From: JARRKU01 sp050288425
Lineage (GTDB): Bacteria > Desulfobacterota > Desulfobacteria > Desulfobacterales > Desulfosarcinaceae
Assembly (NCBI GenBank): GCA_050288425.1
Contig: JBNKDU010000093.1
Coordinates: 56,378-120,377 of the forward strand
Length of the DNA: 64,000 nt
Direction of reading: 5' to 3'
Position numbers and translations under genes: made by a program
Notes under the pieces: model-generated
Seen by the model: the letters and a program-made list of their open reading frames with translations, nothing else
What the model was told of the DNA's origin: nothing
Database searches by the model: none
Part shown: positions 1 to 8,153 of the stretch, piece after piece
Layout: each line of letters starts with the position of its first letter
Numbering within the stretch: position 1 is the stretch's first letter

Positions 1-2
1 AG

Positions 3-563
3 AAGACAAAAGGCCCAACGGTTGGAATGAAGGAGGCTGCCGAGGATTGGTACCAAACCATCTATCATCCCTTACGGAGCATTATCCGCAAAGGGAACCT
101 GCTTCAATTGTTTCCCAACCGCACCCTGGACGATTTGTATGCCTATATCTCCTACCACCAGTGGGAAGCCGGGAAAAAACGAAAATACGGGATCGGCATC
201 GACCGCCTGATTCCAAACGACATGGAGGCGTTTCGCGAAAAAATGGCCGATACATCCGAATCCAATTATCCGGAAATGCTGAGAGAAATCACCGCGTTCG
301 TACTGATGAAAGTGACCGGCAAAAGCGAAATCCAGATCATGGAACGTCTGTTCGCCCTGAAAGAGGTGCAGGAGATTCACTCCATCCATGGAGAGGCCGA
401 TCTGCTGGTCAAAATCGTCCTGACCCGGGACCTGCTGTCATCGGACGCCGAAATCATCTCCGAATTCGTGCACTCTCAGATGCGTCAGATTCAGGGCGTG
501 ATCAGCACCCAGACGCTGATACCGGGCCGTTCGATGATACGGAAACCGGCAAAAGATTCCTGA
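3..563 (+). CDS. Lrp/AsnC ligand-binding (RAM) domain protein, 5' end outside window
   Basis: The reading frame is open to the left edge of the window, so only the last 186 residues are seen; the first in-frame ATG at 27 has no clear ribosome binding site. The C-terminal ~90 residues (from EITAFVLMKV to the end) read as an AsnC/Lrp RAM ligand-binding fold: a beta-strand, then a helix, then an EIHSIHGEADLLVKI strand pair, as in proteins that sense amino acids by oligomerising. The preceding ~90 residues are helical, with no helix-turn-helix that I can recognise, so any DNA-binding part would lie upstream. A role as a metabolite-responsive regulator is inferred from the domain alone. Confidence 0.6.
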   Translation, partial: KTKGPTVGMKEAAEDWYQTIYHPLRSIIRKGNLLQLFPNRTLDDLYAYISYHQWEAGKKRKYGIGIDRLIPNDMEAFREKMADTSESNYPEMLREITAFVLMKVTGKSEIQIMERLFALKEVQEIHSIHGEADLLVKIVLTRDLLSSDAEIISEFVHSQMRQIQGVISTQTLIPGRSMIRKPAKDS

Positions 564-646
564 TACGCAAGCCGGCCCGACGGAAACAGCCCACTGCGCG
601 GTCAGATCGAACTGATTTCGCTTCTGATCGAATTTCTCAGGGGGGA

Positions 647-1552
647 TCAGGCCAGGGAGAGCAGGTAGGAGCGCAGGTTGGTCATCTTCTTTTTGAGGCC
701 GAATTTCTTGCGCAGATTCTTTCGATGAAAATGGATGGTGGATTCGGAGACGTGCAGGATTTCGGCGATCTCCTTGCTCGATCTGCCGTCTTTGACAAGC
801 GATGCCACCTGCATTTCCTGGGGGGTCAGCAGGATATCGAGAGCACCGATGCGCTGCAGCAGGGGCGATATGACTTCGTCAAGATGAGATTCGATTATTT
901 CCACATTGGCCTTGTCCCTGGGGCGCAGGGGCGCGCGCTTCAGCCGTTCCAGGTAGGGAAAGACCAGGTCCTTGATGTTGGACACCACATTCTTCTCCAG
1001 TTCCTGCTTGTCCTGGTCGCGTTGGCGCAGAAGCACTCTCAAAGCGATATTGGCCTCTTCGAGGTCCTTTTTCCGGGTTTCCAGCGCCTGCTTGCTTTGA
1101 CGCAATTCTTCTTCGGCCAATTTCAGATCGGTAATCTCTTCGTGACTGATGATGACATGGACCGGGCCCGGGCTGTCCATGCGGATGGCGCGCATGTAGA
1201 ACCAGTGGCGGGAATCCGGGGCATGGCAGGGATAGTCGTGCAGAAATTCTTCGACTTCTCCCCGGATGACGCTCCGGATGCCTATGGCCACGGTACGGGC
1301 ATCGGCGGCCGGTTCTCCGGTGGCCGCCTGGCAAACGTCGAGATAGTTCCGGCCGATGAAGCGGTAATCGCCGGCCACGGCGTTGCGGCCGGCGAATTCC
1401 TGCCAGGCCTTGTTGGTTTGGATGATGACCCCTTCGCCGTCGATGATCGCGATGTGGGCGGACAGGGAATTGATGACGGTCCTCGCCAACAGGCCCTGGA
1501 ATTCGCACGGGCGGCAGGAATCGATATCGATGGCTTGGTTCCGAGGGGTCAT
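647..1552 (-). CDS. PAS domain LuxR-family transcriptional regulator
   Basis: This 301-residue protein has an N-terminal PAS domain (about residues 25-150, containing IAIIDGEGVIIQTNKAW), a coiled-coil linker (about 150-215) and a C-terminal LuxR/FixJ helix-turn-helix (about 240-300, LTPQEMQVASLVKDGRSSKE followed by EILHVSESTIHFH). It should bind DNA as a dimer and respond to a ligand or partner through the PAS domain. No receiver domain is present, so it is not a standard response regulator. It starts at an ATG preceded by AAGG and lies 74 bp downstream of a PAS kinase-like gene on the same strand, suggesting that the two work together. Confidence 0.85.
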   Translation of the reverse strand: MTPRNQAIDIDSCRPCEFQGLLARTVINSLSAHIAIIDGEGVIIQTNKAWQEFAGRNAVAGDYRFIGRNYLDVCQAATGEPAADARTVAIGIRSVIRGEVEEFLHDYPCHAPDSRHWFYMRAIRMDSPGPVHVIISHEEITDLKLAEEELRQSKQALETRKKDLEEANIALRVLLRQRDQDKQELEKNVVSNIKDLVFPYLERLKRAPLRPRDKANVEIIESHLDEVISPLLQRIGALDILLTPQEMQVASLVKDGRSSKEIAEILHVSESTIHFHRKNLRKKFGLKKKMTNLRSYLLSLA

Positions 1553-1626
1553 GGTAGCGCCTTATTTGAACATCCTGTGGATTGTCCCGGTCGGTTTTGT
1601 AGCCCGCTCATCGATGGAGCGGATGA

Positions 1627-2757
1627 TCAATCGGTCTCAGAAGGAGGCGTATCGTTCGTTCGATTCCCGGCGGATTGATCGATGTCGATGATGGTGTCGC
1701 CGCCGGCATAGGGTTTCGTTCTATATTGCGTGATATTCATCAATTGTCGCGTGATATTTTCGATTCGTCGCGCTTGCGCTTTGATATGGCTCAATTTGGA
1801 AAATGCGGGGTGGTGTGACGGCAATTGGCTTCCCAGCAGGTCCAGGTAGCCGAACAAGGCCATCATGGGTTGATTGATTTCGTGGCAGACGGCACCGGCG
1901 GTCTGCAATACGCCCTGCAGGCGTTCCCGGGAAGCGCGTTCGAGCTCGATTTTCTTCTGTTCGGTCAGGTCGCGGATGGCGGCCTGGTATACCGGCCGGT
2001 TGCGATAGGACACCTCCCGCACATGGGTCTGGATCGGGAATCGTGTGCCGTCCTTGCGGGTGCATTCAAATTCATGGATGCCGACATGCCGGCTTCGCAT
2101 GGATTGAATCAGGAGTTCGCGCTGCTCGGGAATTACGAGCTTGATGATGTTCATGCCCTCCAGTTCCTCCATGGTGTAGCCAAACATATCGGCCAGGACC
2201 TGGTTTGCGAGAATTATTTTGCGATTTGCGCTGAGCAAAACTCCTTCCATGGTGGCTTCGGACAGATGGTGAAACCGCTGACGGCTTTCCTGGAGCGCCT
2301 GCTGGTCCTTTTTCTGACTGCTGATGTCGCGGGCGATGTGGATGCTGCCGATCAATCGGCGATCCTGGTCATAGAGCGGATTGACCGTTACCAACAGCCA
2401 TAAGTCCAGATGTTTTTCATACACTTCCGCCTGGTGGCCGTGGCCGTCAGCATACAGCAATTGCAAAGGACATACGATGGGGGGGCAATCGGTTTGATGC
2501 ACCACATCATGGCAATGACAGCCTTGCAGCGCTTCGGGCGTGCTGTCCAGCGTATCGGCCATCGCCTTGTTCACGGCGACGATGCGATATTCGGTATCAT
2601 GGATGGAGATCAGGTCCGGAGACGCGTCAAAAGCCAACCGCCACAAATCGGTGGTCTGCCGGACCGCTTCAAAGGCCGGAAGGAGTGCCGGATCTCCGGG
2701 ATGCTTTTTCTCATGCGCTTTGCGCTTTAGGGGCGGCCTGGGCTCCAATGACGTCAT
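1627..2757 (-). CDS. PAS-PAS-HisKA protein lacking a kinase ATPase domain
   Basis: There are two PAS domains (about residues 35-150 and 160-280; the second has the typical LSEATMEGVLLSANRKIILA start and the DGTRFPI core), followed by a HisKA-like dimerisation helix with an H-box (GAVCHEINQPMMAL, His about residue 300). The protein ends about 65 residues later. No N, G1 or G2 box of a HATPase domain is present, and the next gene does not supply one. The product is therefore either a phosphotransfer or sensor scaffold, or a shortened kinase. The first PAS domain carries a Cys/His cluster (CHCHDVVHQTDCPPIVCP) that could bind a metal or haem; this is inference. The gene precedes the PAS-LuxR regulator. 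Confidence 0.8.
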   Translation of the reverse strand: MTSLEPRPPLKRKAHEKKHPGDPALLPAFEAVRQTTDLWRLAFDASPDLISIHDTEYRIVAVNKAMADTLDSTPEALQGCHCHDVVHQTDCPPIVCPLQLLYADGHGHQAEVYEKHLDLWLLVTVNPLYDQDRRLIGSIHIARDISSQKKDQQALQESRQRFHHLSEATMEGVLLSANRKIILANQVLADMFGYTMEELEGMNIIKLVIPEQRELLIQSMRSRHVGIHEFECTRKDGTRFPIQTHVREVSYRNRPVYQAAIRDLTEQKKIELERASRERLQGVLQTAGAVCHEINQPMMALFGYLDLLGSQLPSHHPAFSKLSHIKAQARRIENITRQLMNITQYRTKPYAGGDTIIDIDQSAGNRTNDTPPSETD

Positions 2758-2932
2758 CGTTATCGTGTCACCTCATCCATCGGACGGATCGTGAATCGGG
2801 AAGGGTTAACCTGATTACAATAAACAAAAACGTAAGTCCTATTAGATTGCTTTTCAAGCGTTGAGCGGTCTGTACCGGTTCTGAAAATCCGGTGAGCGGC
2901 GCGGGCGTTTTTTTCTCCGTGATCGCGGTTGC

Positions 2933-3715
2933 TCAACGTACGAGGCGGGATACCAGGTCGCGGATCGAACCGAGGTAATCGTTGAGTCCATGCATGAAAA
3001 TATCGTTATGGTTGGCTCCCGGGATCTTCAACAGGCGTCTGTCCTCCGCGGGTGATGTGCGATAGAGTGCCTGGCCGTCGCTGTAGGGAATGATGTGGTC
3101 GAATTCGGCGTGGATGACCAGGGTGGGCATGGGGCAGTGCCGGATCTTGTCCAGGTTGCTGAAGCCGGATGTCTCATCCAGTCCGTAATCTACCGGATTC
3201 ACGCCGAGCAATTGCAGCAGGGGAAGTGTGTAGGCGAAACCGCTTTCGATGATCAGGCCCGCGATATGATCCGGATGGTTGGATGCCAGTTCCAGGGCCG
3301 AGGCACTTCCCAGGGAACGGCCCATGATGACGAAAGGGCCGCCATGGTGATTTTCCTCCAGCCAGCTTCGAACGTATTCCAATACGATATGGCAGTCGGC
3401 CATCATGGCGCTCACCGTGGGGTCGCCGTTGGACCGGCCATAGCCGCGATAATCGACGGCCAGGAAATTGATCCCCAGGTGATTGTATGCCGGCCCCAGA
3501 TCGTCGTAGTCTTCCACGATCTCGCCGTTTCCGTGGAAGAAGAGAATATTCGGGGCATCGCCGGCGGCCAGGTGAAAGCGGGCGCCCACGTGGATGCCGT
3601 CTGCCACGGGGATGAGATGGTCGGCGGTGTTAGCCGCCGATGCCGCCTGGTCGGCGGCTTTCCGGGGGTGGAAGACCACTTGGAGAATGTCCGGATGGTC
3701 CAATGCCGCGTACAT
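2933..3715 (-). CDS. Alpha/beta hydrolase (serine aminopeptidase-like fold)
   Basis: A 260-residue alpha/beta hydrolase. It has the oxyanion segment FFHGNGE, the strand LAVDYRGYGRSNG, the nucleophile elbow GRSLGS (G-x-S-x-G), the acid region VIHAEFDHIIPYSDG and a catalytic His in GANHND near the C terminus. The substrate cannot be read from the sequence. The start was placed at the ATG at 3715, one base after the TGA of the upstream gene and behind AGAAAGG; a longer frame exists but runs through that gene. The arrangement implies translational coupling with the flavin-binding protein upstream. Confidence 0.85.
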   Translation of the reverse strand: MYAALDHPDILQVVFHPRKAADQAASAANTADHLIPVADGIHVGARFHLAAGDAPNILFFHGNGEIVEDYDDLGPAYNHLGINFLAVDYRGYGRSNGDPTVSAMMADCHIVLEYVRSWLEENHHGGPFVIMGRSLGSASALELASNHPDHIAGLIIESGFAYTLPLLQLLGVNPVDYGLDETSGFSNLDKIRHCPMPTLVIHAEFDHIIPYSDGQALYRTSPAEDRRLLKIPGANHNDIFMHGLNDYLGSIRDLVSRLVR

Positions 3716-3716
3716 A

Positions 3717-4208
3717 TCAATAGCCTTTCTGCTCTGCGGCCAGCGCGGGCAGCAGCGTCCGTCGGCCGAATTCCGTGCCGTTGTCGACATAGTGGACTTC
3801 CTGGGGCGTGAATCCATACAGGCGGACCCGTTTGCGCAGATCCAGGAACTTTCCGGCGCCGGCCGAAAGTAACTCGCGGGCGAACGGGAATTTTGCCAGG
3901 TAACTGCCCGTGATCTTCAATCGGGTCGCGGGATGCCGTACCTCCTGAATCCGGCCGAGCATCTGGAGTCCGTTCAGGCTTTGCCAGCGATCGCCATCGC
4001 GGAAGATGGCGGCGGAAGCCGGCCCATGGTCCCGGGCGTCCCGGCTATGTCGCGATCGGGGGCTGGAAAAAAAGAAATAATCGGGTCGCAGGTAGACATA
4101 ATAGACCGGTGCCGTCCAGGGGCGGCCGTCCCGGCAGGTGGCCAGGACCATTGTTTTTTGCGCCTCGATCAATGTCAGGGCGGATATGGAGAGTTCCTCG
4201 ATGCTCAC
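3717..4208 (-). CDS. Pyridoxamine 5'-phosphate oxidase-family (flavin-binding) protein
   Basis: This 163-residue protein has the split-barrel signature of the PNPOx-like family: a start helix, then TMVLATCRDGRPWTAPVYYV, a second strand DYFFFSSP, and a C-terminal part resembling YhbP-type proteins. Members bind FMN or related cofactors, but many have no known substrate, so only the fold is assigned. Its stop is directly coupled to the hydrolase start. Upstream, 20 bp away, is the Cys/Met PLP enzyme. Confidence 0.7.
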   Translation of the reverse strand: MSIEELSISALTLIEAQKTMVLATCRDGRPWTAPVYYVYLRPDYFFFSSPRSRHSRDARDHGPASAAIFRDGDRWQSLNGLQMLGRIQEVRHPATRLKITGSYLAKFPFARELLSAGAGKFLDLRKRVRLYGFTPQEVHYVDNGTEFGRRTLLPALAAEQKGY

Positions 4209-4228
4209 AAGCCACGCCTTTATATGGT

Positions 4229-5458
4229 CTATGTGGTTGCGGTCAGTCCCGCGGTCCCGGCCGCCCGTTCCACCTGCTCCACCCGCTGCTCCAGGGAGCC
4301 CGTGATGCCGATGGACATGCGGACCAGGCCGGGAGACAGGCCGATACGGGCCTGCTGTTCCGATGGTATTTCCGAAGAGGTGGAAGAGCTGGAACAGGAC
4401 ATCAAGGTGTCGTAGTAGCCCAGGGAGACGGCGATAAAACCGAAATTCTCTTCATTCTGCAGTGCGTCCATGAACCGCTCGGCGCGGCGTCTGGAGCCGC
4501 AGTCCACCGCCAGCAGGCCGCCATAGCCATAGCCGTCGTTCTGGATGGCATTGAACAACCCGTGCTGCGGATGGGAGGCCAGGCCGGGGTAGGTTACGGC
4601 AATCCCCAACCGCTCCAGGTGAGTGGCGATGACCATGGCCCGGCGGCCGTGTTCGCGCATGCGAATGGCCAGGTGGGGAAGGCGCTGGAGGATATCGAAG
4701 GCGACCCGGGGATCCATGGTGGGGCCGAACAACATGAACCGGCCGTTGTGCAGATCCTTGAGCTGTATAATGAATTCGCGGTCGGCGCAGATGGCGCCGG
4801 CGATCAGATCGCTGGCGCCGTTGATGAATTTGGTCAGTGAATAGATCACAACGTCGGCACCCAGGCGCGCGGGCGATACCAGCATGGGGGCGAAGGTGTT
4901 GTCCACCACCAGTTTCAGGTCGCGCCGGTGCGCCAGGTCTGCCAGGGCGGGAATGTCGGCCACCTTCATGGTCGGATTGCCCATGGTTTCCACGTAGATC
5001 AGACGGGTATCCGGCGACAGTGCGTTTTCGAAATTCGAGTTGTCCGACGGGTCCACGAAGGTGGTCAGGATGCCCATTTGGGGAAGGAGGGTGTCCAGCA
5101 GGGCATGGGTGCCGCCATAGATGGTGTCGCTGGCGACGATGTGATCGCCATGGCGGCAAAGCTGCAGGAGGGTGCAGGTGATAGCGGACATGCCGCTGGC
5201 GGTGCCTTGGGCCGCCTCGGTGCCTTCCATGGCCGCCAGGTAGCGCCCCAGTACGGCATTGGTGGGGTTGAAATGTCGGCTGTACAGGTAGCAGCCGTCC
5301 TGTTCAGGTCCCTTGTGTCCCTCGAAAATCTCCCCCAGAACCGTTGGATCCATGACGGTGAACGTGGAGGATCGGGCGATGGAGGGTGTCACGCCGCCGT
5401 GTTCTCCGAACTCGCGGCGCGTCCGGCTCAGGGCCTGCTCGGGATTGAAGGGTTGCAT
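4229..5458 (-). CDS. Cys/Met metabolism PLP-dependent enzyme (methionine gamma-lyase / cystathionine gamma-synthase type)
   Basis: A 409-residue fold-type I PLP enzyme of the trans-sulfuration family. Visible motifs are YSRHFNPTNAVLGRYLAAME near the N terminus, the PLP-binding TASGMSAI, the cofactor aspartate in VVDNTFAP, and the Schiff-base lysine in YSLTKFINGASD. Family members catalyse gamma-elimination or gamma-replacement on methionine, homocysteine or O-acyl-homoserine. The sequence alone does not decide between lyase and synthase; an NGASD-type motif is common in methionine gamma-lyase-like enzymes. The start at 5458 has a strong GAAGGAGG site; the longer frame adds a basic, unconserved-looking N terminus. 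Confidence 0.85.
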   Translation of the reverse strand: MQPFNPEQALSRTRREFGEHGGVTPSIARSSTFTVMDPTVLGEIFEGHKGPEQDGCYLYSRHFNPTNAVLGRYLAAMEGTEAAQGTASGMSAITCTLLQLCRHGDHIVASDTIYGGTHALLDTLLPQMGILTTFVDPSDNSNFENALSPDTRLIYVETMGNPTMKVADIPALADLAHRRDLKLVVDNTFAPMLVSPARLGADVVIYSLTKFINGASDLIAGAICADREFIIQLKDLHNGRFMLFGPTMDPRVAFDILQRLPHLAIRMREHGRRAMVIATHLERLGIAVTYPGLASHPQHGLFNAIQNDGYGYGGLLAVDCGSRRRAERFMDALQNEENFGFIAVSLGYYDTLMSCSSSSTSSEIPSEQQARIGLSPGLVRMSIGITGSLEQRVEQVERAAGTAGLTATT

Positions 5459-5507
5459 TCGAAGCCTCCTTCGACCGGGGCGCGACGGCGGTTGCACCGG
5501 GTGGTAA

Positions 5508-5918
5508 TTACTCGCAAGCGCCCACGCGTTTGCCCTTGAAAGCGTTCTTGATGGTCATTCCCTGGCCTTGCATGGTCATCGTACCACTCAGGCTGTCCTT
5601 TTGGTAGGTAATCTTGCCATCGCCGGTCATGGTATTGCCGGCGCCGGTGCATTCCAGTTTCCAGGTAACGGTGTTGCCTTCGGTCCGGACATCCGTGGTG
5701 TGGCAGACTTGGTTGGCCCCCTCGGTCTCTGGCACGGGATTGTCCCGCCGCATGCAGCGGGTATAGGTGTTCGGCGGCATCTTCATGGGCATTCCCGGCA
5801 TATCGATTTCCACCGTGATCTCCCATTTGCCTTCTTCAAAATCGGGACCGTCCGCGGCCGGTACGGTGCCGGTGAAAAGGGCCATTACCAGCGTGCAAAA
5901 TAGCAGGGTCTTCCACAT
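5508..5918 (-). CDS. Exported DUF3617-family protein
   Basis: A 136-residue protein with a cleavable signal peptide (MWKTLLFCTLVMALFTG up to an AADG cleavage region). The mature part has the DUF3617 pattern: FEEGKWEITVEIDMPGMPM, then a MPPNTYTRCMRRD segment, and a C-terminal beta-rich part. It keeps four Cys in the mature region that could form two disulfides in the periplasm. The function of this family is unknown. The start has GGAGT at good spacing; a longer frame would extend into the neighbouring GTPase gene. Confidence 0.8.
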   Translation of the reverse strand: MWKTLLFCTLVMALFTGTVPAADGPDFEEGKWEITVEIDMPGMPMKMPPNTYTRCMRRDNPVPETEGANQVCHTTDVRTEGNTVTWKLECTGAGNTMTGDGKITYQKDSLSGTMTMQGQGMTIKNAFKGKRVGACE

Positions 5919-5967
5919 GGGGACTCCTTTCGGGTTGCAATTGATTGTTCGGCGCGGCGTTCGTCCG

Positions 5968-7434
5968 TCAGGAAGGGGTCCCGCGATCGTCCGGTTCGTC
6001 TTCCGATCCAGAGAGGCCCAATCGGACCTTGAAGAATTCTTCCGCTTCGTCGGGCGCCAGATCGGCCAGTTCCCGGAGGGCCTCTCGAATCTCCTTGGAG
6101 CCCTTCTGGTAGACCTTCCATACCGCGCTGTACTGGTAACGGGTGTCTCCGAGCGAGTACTTGCCATTGGTATTGCGCAGATGGGAGTGGACCAGATTGC
6201 GGATGGCCTCCCAACTGTCGCGACGGGTCTGGTTGTTGAGATTGGTCAGGTGGTCCAGATGCTTCAGGGTTCTTTTATGAAAGCGTTTATAGAAAAAGCC
6301 CCTCAGGCCGATGGCCCACAGCAAAATGGCGGCCAGCGCCGTCGCCCCCGCCCCGGCCGCCATGACGACCATGTCCATTCCAGCCAGGGGCGGCGCCAAC
6401 AACGCGAGCAGAAACGCCACCCCGCCGAGCAGGAGGCTGGCCCCCAGGACGATGCCGAGGGATTTCAGGCGAAAGCGGCGGGCACGTTTGCGGTAGCTGA
6501 TGAGTGCCTCCAGGAAATGGGCCAGCCGTTCGCCATGGGTTTCGACGAAGGAGGCCAGGTTGTCCAGGCGGTAGGTCGGCGCCTGAAGCACGGCGTTCTT
6601 GAGCTCTTCGCGCTGGTTTTCGAGATAGGTCAGGTAGCCGATGTCGGTTCCGTCCCGGTCTCCAGAGGCGGCCTGGGGAGAGTAGGTGAGCCGGATCATG
6701 GGGATATCTTTGCGGCCGGTGATCTGCGACAGGTTCCAGCACAGGGTGCCGTAGACCCGCAGGAGATCGATCATGCTGGCGCATTCGTCGATGCGGTTGA
6801 GGACGAACAGGACGCGGTCTTCGAAAGTGCGGGCCGGCAGCGTATCGCGCAGGCTGGTATGGGCTTCGCGCACGGTGCCGGCCTTATGGGGATCGAAGAG
6901 CACCAGCACGAGGTCGGCGATTTGCGCCAGATCTCCGATGACCTCCTGGTAATCATAACCGCGGTCGCGTTCGGTAATGCTGTCGAGCATGCCGGGGGTG
7001 TCGATGATGGCGAGATTGCGCAGAAACGGGGAGTTCACCTTCTTGAGTTTGAAGTGCGAAGTGAAGCGGGTCCCGTGTTTTTTCAAGGCCTCGAAAGGGT
7101 ATTCCGGGTCATTGAGCAGGTATTTGCCGTCCCGTTCGTCCACGATCCGGATGCCTTCCCTGGGGGGCACGGAATCGTCGAAGGTAATAATGGTGAAGGA
7201 GTCGTCGGTGGGAGCCTGTCCGGTTTTCTGGATCTTGGCGCCCAGAAAGTCGTTGATCAGTGTGGATTTGCCCGATGAATAGTTGCCGATCAGAAGCACT
7301 TGGGGACGCCATTTGATGGTGGATTCCAACGGGACGTCGCTGTAGCCGTACTGGATCGCCACTGGGGTCAGCTGTTGAGCCACCATTTCCAGCAGTTCAT
7401 TGCGCAGCGCCTTGATATAGTTGTCACGATACAT
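5968..7434 (-). CDS. Dynamin/EHD-like GTPase with C-terminal membrane hairpin
   Basis: A 488-residue GTPase of the dynamin superfamily. It has a P-loop GNYSSGKSTLIN (about residues 50-61), a switch I threonine region (TGQAPTDDSFTII), a G3 motif DTPGM (about 145) and a G4 motif NRID (about 215). The unusual short helix before the P-loop and the DTPGML segment resemble eukaryotic EHD proteins. Two adjacent hydrophobic segments (about 325-375, GASLLLGGVAFLLALLAPP and AAILLWAIGLRGFFY) form a membrane hairpin, followed by a basic helical tail. Bacterial dynamin-like proteins remodel or tether membranes. The start is supported by GGAG 7 bases upstream. Confidence 0.85.
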   Translation of the reverse strand: MYRDNYIKALRNELLEMVAQQLTPVAIQYGYSDVPLESTIKWRPQVLLIGNYSSGKSTLINDFLGAKIQKTGQAPTDDSFTIITFDDSVPPREGIRIVDERDGKYLLNDPEYPFEALKKHGTRFTSHFKLKKVNSPFLRNLAIIDTPGMLDSITERDRGYDYQEVIGDLAQIADLVLVLFDPHKAGTVREAHTSLRDTLPARTFEDRVLFVLNRIDECASMIDLLRVYGTLCWNLSQITGRKDIPMIRLTYSPQAASGDRDGTDIGYLTYLENQREELKNAVLQAPTYRLDNLASFVETHGERLAHFLEALISYRKRARRFRLKSLGIVLGASLLLGGVAFLLALLAPPLAGMDMVVMAAGAGATALAAILLWAIGLRGFFYKRFHKRTLKHLDHLTNLNNQTRRDSWEAIRNLVHSHLRNTNGKYSLGDTRYQYSAVWKVYQKGSKEIREALRELADLAPDEAEEFFKVRLGLSGSEDEPDDRGTPS

Positions 7435-7717
7435 GAATCACTCCAGATGGTATCCCAATCATCTCTTCTTCATAGGCCATTGCAATTGGTATGTCTTTTG
7501 CGCCATGAGCTGTCCTTGTCGCGATCACAGTCCGATGGTTACAGGCCTATATAGGCAATGGCGCGATCTAAATCAATATTTATGATGGGGATGCCGCCGA
7601 CGGAGGCGATGGTTCGAAGGGGGACAAAATGAAAATCAGGTGGCAATGCCTGGTGATTATGGATCGGCTGACGGCTGGCGGGGAGGAGGACGGTAACTCG
7701 GATCGCGTCGATCCGGC

Positions 7718-8116
7718 TCAACCGCCGCAGCCGCAGCCGCAGTCTCCACCGCAGCCGCCGGCATCCCCTTTTTGGGCCAGCGCCTTCACGACTTCGAGAT
7801 CGGTTGCCTCACGGATCGACGTTATTCTTAAAGAGAGATCAAAGGGTGGTTCCAGGGGAAGCGCATTCGCCAGGATTTGACTCAAATGCTCGAATTCCGG
7901 AATCAGGTTGTGCCGATGGACGCTGAACGCGAGGGTATCGCCGACGCCCTTTCCCAGGAGGCGCTGTTCGAAGGAGGTGATGCCCTGGGTGCCGATGCCG
8001 AAGACAAAAACCATTCCGCCTTGGCTGACGGGTGACTTGGGGGTTGTATCGGAACCAGACGCGGACAGGGCCAGGGTGACCAGGCTCAGGTGATCGATGG
8101 TCGGATGGTTGTTCAT
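7718..8116 (-). CDS. FKBP-like peptidyl-prolyl isomerase domain protein with Cys/Gly-rich tail
   Basis: The 132-residue product contains FVFGIGTQGITSFEQRLLGK followed by GVGDTLAFSV, which matches the SlyD/FKBP core pattern (a hydrophobic strand, G-x-G, the I-x-x-F/L-E turn, GK-x-VGD). The C terminus is GGCGGDCGCGCGG, a likely metal-binding tail, as in SlyD metallochaperones but with cysteine rather than histidine. The typical SlyD insert-in-flap domain is not obvious and the protein is short, so catalytic activity is uncertain. GGGGA lies 8 bases before the ATG. The gene follows the PHP gene on the same strand. Confidence 0.6.
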   Translation of the reverse strand: MNNHPTIDHLSLVTLALSASGSDTTPKSPVSQGGMVFVFGIGTQGITSFEQRLLGKGVGDTLAFSVHRHNLIPEFEHLSQILANALPLEPPFDLSLRITSIREATDLEVVKALAQKGDAGGCGGDCGCGCGG

Positions 8117-8153
8117 CGCCGATTCCCCGCGGATACCGATCGTTCGTGACTGC

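Noticed and set aside
47..1678. Long plus-strand frame of 543 codons over the PAS-LuxR gene
   Set aside because: It is antisense to a well-supported regulator, with Arg/Gly-rich composition at its start and no family-like motifs; in GC-rich DNA such frames arise from codon bias.
5767..7278. 503-codon plus-strand frame across the EHD-like GTPase
   Set aside because: Antisense shadow of a gene with intact P-loop and G-motifs; the translation is low-complexity in Gly, Gln and His.
7539..7721. 60-codon frame behind the FKBP-like gene
   Set aside because: TTG start overlapping the upstream stop, no ribosome binding site of note and no recognisable sequence; too weak to list as a gene.
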